5,427 bases of DNA from Endomicrobium sp. (GTDB lineage: Bacteria > Elusimicrobiota > Endomicrobiia > Endomicrobiales > Endomicrobiaceae). A model generated the notes under the pieces. That model was not told the DNA's origin, did not search any database, and saw only the letters and a list, made by a program, of their open reading frames with translations. Positions 1-5,427 of this stretch are shown piece after piece; the first letter of the stretch is position 1, and the number at the start of each line of letters is the position of its first letter. The stretch is taken from NCBI GenBank assembly GCA_031278115.1, contig JAITKZ010000026.1, forward strand, positions 1 to 5,427, given 5' to 3'. The translations under genes and the position numbers were made by a program.

Positions 1-305
1 GGAATATACGCTTCAGGTTGATAGTAATCATAATAAGATATGAAATATTCAATTGCATTATTTGGAAAAAAAGATTTAAACTCAGCATAAGTTTGAGCCG
101 CTAAAATTTTATTTGGGGAAATTATAAGAGTAGGCTTCTGAAGCTTTTCTATTACGTTTGCCATAACAAAAGTTTTACCTGAACCAGTAACGCCAAGCAA
201 AACCTGCGAGTCTTTACCTTTAAGATAATTATGATAAAGCTCGTCTATTGCATGAGGTTGATCGCCTGATGCTTTGAAGTTAGATATTAATTTAAACTTT
301 TCCAT
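1..305 (-). CDS. uvrB: UvrB, excinuclease ABC subunit B (N-terminal part, cut by window edge)
   Basis: UvrB is the damage-verifying helicase-like subunit of UvrABC nucleotide excision repair, acting on DNA in the cytoplasm: UvrA loads it and it then recruits the UvrC nuclease. The visible 101 residues match the family N-terminus closely. FKLIS starts at residue 4 and GDQPHAI lies at about 14-20. The Walker A motif GVTGSGKT is at 38-45, followed by [16 protein letters not shown]. The [11 protein letters not shown] segment at 90-100 is the start of the beta-hairpin that clamps DNA. About 550 residues are missing beyond base 1. I chose ATG at 305 because the family normally begins only a few residues before FKLxS. 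It has only an A-run before it and no Shine-Dalgarno. An in-frame ATG at 341, twelve codons upstream and directly after an in-frame TGA, is the alternative. The gene follows surE by 72 bases and may be read from the same transcript. The family call is near certain; the start is not. Confidence 0.95.
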   Translation of the reverse strand, partial: MEKFKLISNFKASGDQPHAIDELYHNYLKGKDSQVLLGVTGSGKTFVMANVIEKLQKPTLIISPNKILAAQTYAEFKSFFPNNAIEYFISYYDYYQPEAYI

Positions 306-377
306 TTTTTGGCTGTACTTTGAACTTGTGCTTCCTTGCATTCAGATTTGCATACCTAAAATACTCACTAGACTAAT

Positions 378-1108
378 TTAATTTTTTGTATTTTTTTTTA
401 TCATAGAAAAATTTGTCTGATCTATTTGCAAAGGAGTTACGGAAATATATCCTTTGTCTACCATATCTACATCGCTCCATTTATTCTTCTTGCCTGAAAT
501 ATACCTACCAGAAAGTTTGTATGAAAAATTACCTTTTTCATCAATAACAATCTCAACATTTTCATTATAATCGCTTATCCCTAAAGGAACAACTTTTATA
601 CCTTTATAATTCTTGGGAATATTTATGTTCAAACAAATGTCTTTAAAAAAACTTTCTTCTTTAATATTTTTTCGGCTATCTCTCTTGTAGCTTGCGCAGA
701 GTGATCGTAATCTTTTGCATACATTTCCGCAGCTGAAACAGCTATTGACGGAACTCCTTTCATAGCTCCTTCTCTTGTAGCTCCTACCGTACCAGAATAT
801 ATTACATCTTGTCCTAAGTTTGGACATGTGTTAATACCGGAAACAACTAAGTCTATTTTATTTTTAAAAAGAAAGTATAATCCATATTTTACACAGTCGG
901 CAGGAGTACCACCTTTGACTATATAAAAATCTTTTTCTATTTTTTCCACTTTTTTGTATTTGGCAAGGGATATACCGTGACCCGTTCCAGACATTTGATC
1001 TTTTGGAACAATAACATAAACTTTAGCTATTTTGGAAAGCTCTCTTATAAGTGGGCGTAGTCCTGGACATTTCATCCCGTCGTCGTTTGAAATCAGGATT
1101 TTATACAT
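378..1108 (-). pseudogene. surE: SurE 5'/3'-nucleotidase, interrupted by a single-base frameshift
   Basis: SurE is a metal-dependent cytoplasmic phosphatase that removes phosphate from nucleoside 5'- and 3'-monophosphates. The N-terminal part (1108 to about 672) has the metal site ISNDDG at residues 6-11, SGTGHGIS at 40-47, SGIN at 90-93 and NLGQDVIYSGTVGATREG at 97-114. This frame drifts to LKTFV and stops at 629. The family C-terminus continues in the other minus-strand frame, from ICLNINIP through WSDVDMVDKGYISVTPLQ to the TAA at 378-380. One missing base between about 645 and 672 explains the break. Adding it gives 243 residues, close to the usual SurE length of about 250. No other lesion is visible, and the metal site and both halves are intact, so the event is recent, a sequencing error, or tolerated by slippage. 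The start ATG lies 16 bases inside murG, with GAGGAAA at 1122-1116. If it is a real mutation and not rescued, the product is a 159-residue fragment lacking the C-terminal third. Confidence 0.85.
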
Positions 1109-2181
1109 TTAGTTATTTCCTCATATATTATTTCTTGCGGCAATTTCACAATATCTTTTACTGTAGTTTCTTTTGCATTTATATTAAGAATTTCAATAGC
1201 TTCCAATAAATTTTCTTCTGTAAAATATTTTTCTTCAATTATTGTTACTTTTCCTTTTTCTTCAATTTCTTTAGCATTCCAATATTGATGGTCGTCTGTC
1301 GCGTATGGATATGGAATTAAAATGGCAGGCTTTCCTAAAGCCTTAAGCTCAAAAACAGTTCCCGCACCTGAACGCGATATAACCATATCACATGCAGCAT
1401 AAGCATATGCTATATTGTGCATGTAGTTGAATATTCTATAATTTGCACGTACTCCGACAATCTTTTGTATCCTTGAAAAATCTTTTGCTCCGGTTATATG
1501 AATCACTTGCATTTCATTGCTTGAAACAAAACGTAAAAGAGTTTTGCACGTAACTTCGTTCAATTTGACTGCTCCCAAACTACCGCCGAAAACTAAAACC
1601 GTAAAAATATTGTCATTTAAATTAAGCATTTTTAAAGCATCATTCTTTGATACACTAAAAATATCTTTCCGCACCGGATAACCAGAAACAAAAAGATTTT
1701 TATTTTTAAAATATTTTGTAGAAAAACTAAAACTTAAAAAAGTTTCATCTGCTATTTTATTTAGAAGTATATTAGCTTTTCCCGGAACAGTATTTTGCTC
1801 GTGTATAAAAGTTTTCTTTCCTAAACTTTTAGCGGCAAATAATACAGGAACAGCAAGATACCCACCTGTTCCGATAACAGCTACTGGATCTATATAAAGA
1901 ATCTGTTTTAAAGCTTTTAAAAAAGAAATTTTTAATTTAGCTAAAAATACTAAAAATGAAAATGAAAATGAAAACTTTCTAGGCATTCCAACCATATTAA
2001 AAGCCACATATTGAAAACCGCTATTGTTTAAAATTTCAAGAGATGCAGAATTGTTATTTATAAAAAAAATAGGATTACACCCTTTGTTTTGAAATTCTCT
2101 AGCCAAACCTATACCCGGGTATATATGCCCACCTGTACCACTTGCTGCAATGATAATATTTTTCTTTTTATTTTTTTTCAT
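1093..2181 (-). CDS. murG: MurG, UDP-GlcNAc:lipid I N-acetylglucosaminyltransferase
   Basis: MurG transfers GlcNAc from UDP-GlcNAc to lipid I on the inner face of the cytoplasmic membrane, giving lipid II. The 362-residue length is normal for this GT28 family enzyme. The N-terminal Rossmann domain carries the glycine-rich loop SGTGGHIYPG at 14-23, and GTGGYLAVP at 104-112 and HEQNTVPGKAN at 127-137 are family signatures. The C-terminal domain holds the second glycine loop FGGSLGAVKLNE at 198-209 and the UDP-GlcNAc site SRSGAGTVFEL at 269-279, with Glu278 in the position expected to bind ribose. HQYWNA at 298-303 resembles the E. coli QQYWNA, with His for the first Gln. Residues 70-76 alternate Phe and Ser, encoded by a 6-bp tandem repeat, in the region known to touch the membrane. 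The ATG at 2181 lies 6 nt after the ftsW stop with no good Shine-Dalgarno, so translation is probably coupled to ftsW. The 3' end overlaps surE by 16 nt. Confidence 0.97.
   Translation of the reverse strand: MKKNKKKNIIIAASGTGGHIYPGIGLAREFQNKGCNPIFFINNNSASLEILNNSGFQYVAFNMVGMPRKFSFSFSFLVFLAKLKISFLKALKQILYIDPVAVIGTGGYLAVPVLFAAKSLGKKTFIHEQNTVPGKANILLNKIADETFLSFSFSTKYFKNKNLFVSGYPVRKDIFSVSKNDALKMLNLNDNIFTVLVFGGSLGAVKLNEVTCKTLLRFVSSNEMQVIHITGAKDFSRIQKIVGVRANYRIFNYMHNIAYAYAACDMVISRSGAGTVFELKALGKPAILIPYPYATDDHQYWNAKEIEEKGKVTIIEEKYFTEENLLEAIEILNINAKETTVKDIVKLPQEIIYEEITKCIKS
1116..1122 (-). promoter_or_regulatory. Shine-Dalgarno for surE, inside the murG coding region
   Basis: The minus strand has GAGGAAA with a 7-nt spacer before the surE ATG at 1108. 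It lies within the last codons of murG. It confirms that surE starts 16 nt before the end of murG and that the overlap is genuine, since SurE proteins begin directly with the ILISNDDG strand. Confidence 0.7.
1953..1974. repeat. Short tandem hexanucleotide repeat (AAAATG on the plus strand) in murG
   Basis: Three perfect AAAATG units at 1953-1970 are followed by a partial unit (AAAA) at 1971-1974. On the coding strand the repeat reads as alternating TTT and TCA codons, giving Phe-Ser-Phe-Ser-Phe-Ser-Phe at MurG residues 70-76. The unit is six bases, so gain or loss of a copy keeps the reading frame and changes the protein by two residues. Confidence 0.85.
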
Positions 2182-2187
2182 TCCGTT

Positions 2188-3285
2188 TTATTTTTTACTG
2201 TACTGCGATAAATTTATCAATATTCCGGCTGCAGCCATACTTATAGCAAGAGATGTTCCTCCAAAAGATATAAAAGGAAGAGGAAGTCCCTTTGCTGGAA
2301 ATATTCCAGTGGCAACAGATAAATTTATAACTGCTTGAAAAACAATAACAAACGTTATGCCTAAACACAAATATTCAGAAAAAACATCAGGCATATGTTT
2401 ACTCATCTTTATCCCTTTAAAAAATAGATAGATGAAAAAAGCGATAACAACGCAAGCTCCTAAAAACCCCAACTCTTCACCAATAATAGGGAAAATAAAA
2501 TCGGTGTGGGCTTCTGGTAAATACATAAGTTTCATCTCGCTTTTACCTAGTCCTCTGCCAAAAAATCCGCCAGCCCCTAAAGCATTTAAAGATTGTTTCA
2601 CCTGATATGAAGCAGCATCAATATTTATAAAAGACGCTAAATAATCGTGGAACCTTGTAAGCCTATATGGTTTTCTTATTATTTCTTCAGCAACTAACAA
2701 TGCGCCAATCGTACCGCTAAGAAGAACAATCTTCATTGGCAATCCTGCGCAAAAAAGCATAGCAAAACATACTACAGCTATCAGAATAGGCGTCCCCAAG
2801 TCAGGCTCCAATACGATAGGAAATAACGTAAAAAGAATCATGGCTGACGGAGCTATCAGACCTTTTAATTTCTCAATCATGTTTTTCTTTCTTGATATAA
2901 AATCAGCAATTATTATAACTATTGCTATTTTTGCAAATTCAGAGGGTTGAATAGTGAAGAAACCAAAACTTAGCCATCGTTTTGCTCCAAGCCTTGATAC
3001 TCCCAAAAATAACACAGCTACAACAAAAATCCAAGAAATAACATAAATTACTTTTGCATGGTTTTTATAAAATTTATAATTGATTATAAAAACTGTTGTA
3101 AACATTGAGCCAAAACCTACTAAAAGCCACAACACTTGCTTAAAAAAAACCTTGTATGGACTAGACCATCTGACATATGCGCTAATAAAGCTAGAAGAGA
3201 AAACCATAACCGTTCCAAAAATGACGCACAAACATATCAAGACTATAAGCGTAGTGTCTGGTTTTCTAAAATCTATTTTAAACAT
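2188..3285 (-). CDS. ftsW: FtsW, septal SEDS peptidoglycan glycosyltransferase
   Basis: This is a SEDS-family integral membrane protein that polymerises lipid II into glycan strands at the division septum, normally with a class B penicillin-binding protein. It has 365 residues and about ten hydrophobic segments (near 11-31, 48-70, 78-96, 116-129, 145-160, 163-181, 185-200, 268-290, 306-325 and 340-358). The long loop between about 201 and 265 contains GRGLGKSEMKLMYLPEAHTDFIF; Asp262 of THTDF-type context matches the essential Asp of the family. Other SEDS marks are RWLSFGFFTIQPSEFAK at 103-119, EPDLGT at 160-165 and PFISFGGTS at 337-345. FtsW and its paralogue RodA are close in sequence; the position between murD and murG makes FtsW the better call. 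The ATG at 3285 is preceded by AGG at 3295-3293 with 7-nt spacing, overlapping the murD stop, and a second AGG only 2 nt away. Gaps are 8 nt to murD and 6 nt to murG. Confidence 0.95.
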   Translation of the reverse strand: MFKIDFRKPDTTLIVLICLCVIFGTVMVFSSSFISAYVRWSSPYKVFFKQVLWLLVGFGSMFTTVFIINYKFYKNHAKVIYVISWIFVVAVLFLGVSRLGAKRWLSFGFFTIQPSEFAKIAIVIIIADFISRKKNMIEKLKGLIAPSAMILFTLFPIVLEPDLGTPILIAVVCFAMLFCAGLPMKIVLLSGTIGALLVAEEIIRKPYRLTRFHDYLASFINIDAASYQVKQSLNALGAGGFFGRGLGKSEMKLMYLPEAHTDFIFPIIGEELGFLGACVVIAFFIYLFFKGIKMSKHMPDVFSEYLCLGITFVIVFQAVINLSVATGIFPAKGLPLPFISFGGTSLAISMAAAGILINLSQYSKK

Positions 3286-3292
3286 ATCCTAA

Positions 3293-3295
3293 CCT
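3293..3295 (-). promoter_or_regulatory. Short Shine-Dalgarno (AGG) for ftsW
   Basis: AGG on the minus strand overlaps the TAG stop of murD (3296-3294) and stands 7 nt before the ftsW ATG at 3285. A second AGG at 3290-3288 is only 2 nt from the ATG, too close to act as the main site. The site is short but well spaced and supports the chosen ftsW start. Confidence 0.45.
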
Positions 3296-4607
3296 ATAAC
3301 TTGTGTACAAGTTGTTTAAAAATGTTTCCACGTTCTTCAAAATTTTTAAATTGATCAAAAGAAGCGCATGCGGGCGAAAGCAATACCGTATCGTATGGTT
3401 GGGAAACTTTATAAATTTGTTTAACAGCATTTTCTATATTACCGCAATTGTAAAAATTAGTAGTCCCGCTTAAATCTTTCCTTATTTTACTAGAAGCTTC
3501 GCCTATAAGAAAAATTGCTTTGACTTTATTTTTTACAAGATTTCTTAAAGGCAAATAAGAAAAACCTTTATTTCGCCCACCCATGATAATCAAAATATTT
3601 TTATCAAAAGATTCCAAAGCAACCCTTGTTGAATCTATATTTGTTGATTTTGAATCGTTATAGTAATCCGTACCATTTACAGTTTTAACAAACTCTATTC
3701 TCTGTTCTACGCCTTTATATTTTGAAATAACTTTTTCTATATCTTTTGGATTTACGCCAGCAGCATATGCTGCGGCTGTTGCTGCCAAAATATTTTCTAT
3801 ATTGTGCCTACCTACTATATTGATTTTAGGTTTTATTTCAAAATGTTTTTTGCCGACTTTTATTACTATTTTGCCCTTGTTATAAAAGATGCCTTTATTT
3901 AACGCTTTCTTGCTGAAATAAATTAAATTTGCTTTGACTTTTGAGCTTATCCTCCTGCATATTTTGTCATCATAATTTAATATTGCAAAATCTCCACGTC
4001 GTTGGTTTATAAACACATTCTCTTTTGCTTTTATGTAAGCATTCATAGTTTTATGATGTTCAATGTGATCCGGAGTGATATTTAATAAAACTGAAATATT
4101 AGGTCTAAAATCCGGCGTATCTTCAAGTTGATAACTTGAAACTTCCATTGTAATATATGTACTCTTGCCAGTTTTTAAAGCTTTATCTGCCAAAGGCATA
4201 CCTATATTACCAACAACTATAGAGTTTTTATAAACCGATTTTATTATTTTAGCTGTTAAATCCGTAGTTGTAGTTTTACCATTAGTCCCCGTTATGGCAA
4301 TAATTTTTTTATATTTTGAGTTTTCTAAAGAAAAAGAAAGTTCGCTTATAACAATGATTTTCTTTTTAATAGCTTTTTTTAATATAGAAATGTCAGAATG
4401 AATACCAGGGCTCTTTACGATAACATCAGAATTTAAAATTTTGTCAGAATGACCATCAAACTCTGTATTAATTTTTTTATTAAATTCCTTTATCTTTCTT
4501 TTGCTTCCTGAGTCGCTGGCAAACACATTATAACCCAATTTTACCGCAAGATTTGCCGCTGCAACACCACTTTTGCCAAGTCCTAAAACGCCTAAATTTT
4601 TATACAT
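3294..4607 (-). CDS. murD: MurD, UDP-N-acetylmuramoyl-L-alanine--D-glutamate ligase
   Basis: MurD is the cytoplasmic ATP-dependent Mur ligase that adds D-glutamate to UDP-MurNAc-L-alanine. Its 437 residues match the usual length of about 440. Domain 1 (about 1-95) starts with the UDP-binding loop GVLGLGKSG at 6-14. Domain 2 has the ATP P-loop GTNGKTTTT at 107-115 with Lys111, EVSSYQLE at 155-162, and NITPDHIEHH at 176-185. Lys195 in YIKAKENVF aligns with the carbamoylated lysine of the E. coli enzyme. GRHNIENILAATAAA begins at 267. Domain 3 carries YNDSKSTN at 316-323, GGRNKG at 343-348 and SPACASFDQF with NFEERG at 411-427, the MurD-specific ending that separates it from MurC, MurE and MurF. 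The start ATG at 4607 has a strong GAGGTGA Shine-Dalgarno at 4617-4611 that includes the mraY stop, so the two genes are probably translationally coupled. No key residue appears to be missing. Confidence 0.98.
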   Translation of the reverse strand: MYKNLGVLGLGKSGVAAANLAVKLGYNVFASDSGSKRKIKEFNKKINTEFDGHSDKILNSDVIVKSPGIHSDISILKKAIKKKIIVISELSFSLENSKYKKIIAITGTNGKTTTTDLTAKIIKSVYKNSIVVGNIGMPLADKALKTGKSTYITMEVSSYQLEDTPDFRPNISVLLNITPDHIEHHKTMNAYIKAKENVFINQRRGDFAILNYDDKICRRISSKVKANLIYFSKKALNKGIFYNKGKIVIKVGKKHFEIKPKINIVGRHNIENILAATAAAYAAGVNPKDIEKVISKYKGVEQRIEFVKTVNGTDYYNDSKSTNIDSTRVALESFDKNILIIMGGRNKGFSYLPLRNLVKNKVKAIFLIGEASSKIRKDLSGTTNFYNCGNIENAVKQIYKVSQPYDTVLLSPACASFDQFKNFEERGNIFKQLVHKL

Positions 4608-4610
4608 GAC

Positions 4611-4617
4611 TCACCTC
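4611..4617 (-). promoter_or_regulatory. Shine-Dalgarno for murD overlapping the mraY stop
   Basis: The minus strand reads GAGGTGA, then GTC, then the murD ATG at 4607. The TGA of this Shine-Dalgarno is itself the mraY stop codon, so a ribosome terminating on mraY sits on the murD initiation site. This supports the murD start and suggests translational coupling. Confidence 0.75.
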
Positions 4618-5427
4618 AATTTAAGCGATGCAAAAGATAATATTGCAAGAATTATTCCTACTATCCAAAATCTTATTGTAACTTTAGTTTCAGAGACTCC
4701 CAGCATTTCGAAATGATGATGCAAAGGTGCCATTTTAAAAATCCTTTTTTTAGTACTTTTATAATGAGATACTTGAATAATGACCGATAGAGCTTCTGCA
4801 ACAAAAACACCACCAAGTAAAACAAGAATAATTTCTTGTTTTATAAATACTGATGACATACCTAAAATACCGCCTAAAAATAAACTTCCTGTGTCTCCCA
4901 TAAAAACCTGAGCAGGATGGGCGTTGTACCAAAGAAATCCCAGTCCAGCTCCAATAACAGCAGACAAAAACACTGAAATTTCCCCAGCTCCAGATACATT
5001 AATAATTTTTAAATAATCAGCTATTTTCACGTGTCCTGCAAAATAGGCAAAAAGAGCTAAAGTAAAGGCTACTATAACTATATTCCCTATGGCAAGCCCA
5101 TCAAGTCCGTCTGTCAAATTTACAGCATTAGAACTGCCTACAATAATAATCATAACAAGAACCATGTACAAAAAAGAAAAATTTATAAAAAAACTTTTAA
5201 CATATGGAATATTTACCAAAGTTGTAAACTCTGGATTTTGAGGAAAGAAACTTAAATACGCTGCAACTACTGCCGCAAAAAGAGTCTGTCCTAAAAGTTT
5301 CCCTTTGGCAGAAAGACCTTTTGTATTTCTTCTTTTTAATTTTAAAAAGTCATCGCAAAAACCTAAAAAACCAAACCAAATAGATCCTATTAAAAGCCAA
5401 ATAATAAACCGATTGTCTAACCTTGCC
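4611..5427 (-). CDS. mraY: MraY, phospho-N-acetylmuramoyl-pentapeptide-transferase (5' end cut by window edge)
   Basis: MraY is an integral membrane enzyme that transfers phospho-MurNAc-pentapeptide from UDP to undecaprenyl phosphate, making lipid I. The frame is open from base 5426 (codon GCA) to the TGA at 4613-4611, giving 271 residues. The family has about 360, so roughly 90 N-terminal residues lie outside the window. Residues 19-30 of the fragment read GFLGFCDDFLKL, whose Asp25-Asp26 match the catalytic pair (Asp115/116 in E. coli). NLTDGLDGLAIG is at 103-114. FMGDTGS at 175-181 carries Asp178, matching E. coli Asp267. The cytoplasmic triple-histidine motif MAPLHHHFE is at 232-240, and the last hydrophobic segment ends in KLR. 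Six or seven membrane segments are visible. A TTG at 5219-5217 is just an internal Leu codon, not the start: the 69 in-frame codons before it are unmistakably MraY. It is the first gene of the run, 3 nt before murD, as in standard dcw clusters. Confidence 0.97.
   Translation of the reverse strand, partial: ARLDNRFIIWLLIGSIWFGFLGFCDDFLKLKRRNTKGLSAKGKLLGQTLFAAVVAAYLSFFPQNPEFTTLVNIPYVKSFFINFSFLYMVLVMIIIVGSSNAVNLTDGLDGLAIGNIVIVAFTLALFAYFAGHVKIADYLKIINVSGAGEISVFLSAVIGAGLGFLWYNAHPAQVFMGDTGSLFLGGILGMSSVFIKQEIILVLLGGVFVAEALSVIIQVSHYKSTKKRIFKMAPLHHHFEMLGVSETKVTIRFWIVGIILAILSFASLKLR

Noticed and set aside
306..440. Possible promoter, SOS (LexA) box or terminator between surE and uvrB
   Set aside because: I found no paired -35/-10 with proper spacing, no CTG-N10-CAG or Gram-positive-type SOS box, and no GC-rich hairpin followed by a T-run. 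The A9 run at the end of surE (T9 at 391-399) has no stem.
673..827. N-terminal part of the open frame that starts at ATG 827 and runs into the SurE C-terminus, Cys- and Arg-rich
   Set aside because: It lies in an alternative frame of the well-conserved SurE N-terminal half and resembles no family. Only the part beyond the frameshift (below about 672) is SurE, so this start is an artefact of the frame change.
2150..2338. Plus-strand open frame of 62 codons across the murG/ftsW junction, with a Phe-rich start
   Set aside because: It is entirely antisense to ftsW and murG. Its hydrophobic start comes from the poly-A Lys codons of murG, and it has no family resemblance.
3080..3354. Two overlapping plus-strand open frames of about 70 codons opposite ftsW and the murD end
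   Set aside because: They are shadows of the ftsW N-terminus and murD C-terminus, with no recognisable domain, ribosome binding site or promoter.
5217..5219. TTG as the start codon of a shorter MraY
   Set aside because: The frame is open upstream to the window edge and encodes the catalytic Asp-Asp motif and other MraY sequence, so the TTG is internal.
1..5427. Novel system, CRISPR array, mobile element or structured RNA
   Set aside because: The window is almost completely filled by recognised housekeeping genes. No spaced repeats, transposase, terminal inverted repeats or tRNA-like structure were seen.

Overview
This is an AT-rich bacterial window in which every supported gene lies on the minus strand, so the biological order runs from high to low coordinates. 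It begins inside the division and cell wall (dcw) cluster with mraY (5' end cut off by the window), followed by murD, ftsW and murG. It continues with surE, which carries a frameshift, and ends in the first ~100 codons of uvrB (3' end cut off). All assignments rest on family motifs read directly from the translations.

Layout in transcription order: mraY 5427-4611 (partial), 3-nt gap, murD 4607-3294, 8-nt gap, ftsW 3285-2188, 6-nt gap, murG 2181-1093, 16-nt overlap, surE 1108-378 (reading frame broken near 645-672), 72-nt spacer, uvrB 305-1 (partial). There is no gene-free stretch longer than 72 bases. The tight spacing, with Shine-Dalgarno sequences placed over the preceding stop codons, points to one polycistronic unit at least from mraY to surE. 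I see no convincing promoter or terminator inside the window.

The first four genes are consecutive steps of peptidoglycan precursor assembly. MurD makes UDP-MurNAc-L-Ala-D-Glu in the cytoplasm, MraY transfers the finished phospho-MurNAc-pentapeptide to undecaprenyl phosphate (lipid I), MurG adds GlcNAc (lipid II), and FtsW polymerises lipid II at the septum. SurE (nucleotide phosphatase) and UvrB (nucleotide excision repair) are housekeeping genes with no direct wall role. In the common dcw order murG is followed by murC, murB, ddl and ftsQAZ; here it is followed by surE and uvrB, so this cluster is shortened or rearranged.

The organism makes peptidoglycan and divides with FtsW. The strong A+T bias, the many A/T homopolymers and one otherwise intact gene with a single-base frameshift would suit a host-associated, genome-eroding bacterium. 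An Elusimicrobiota/Endomicrobium-like source is a guess I cannot confirm from the sequence. I found no CRISPR array, RNA gene, insertion sequence or clearly novel system. The most notable items are the surE frameshift, which may be decay, a sequencing error or homopolymer slippage, and a hexanucleotide tandem repeat in the membrane-contact region of murG.
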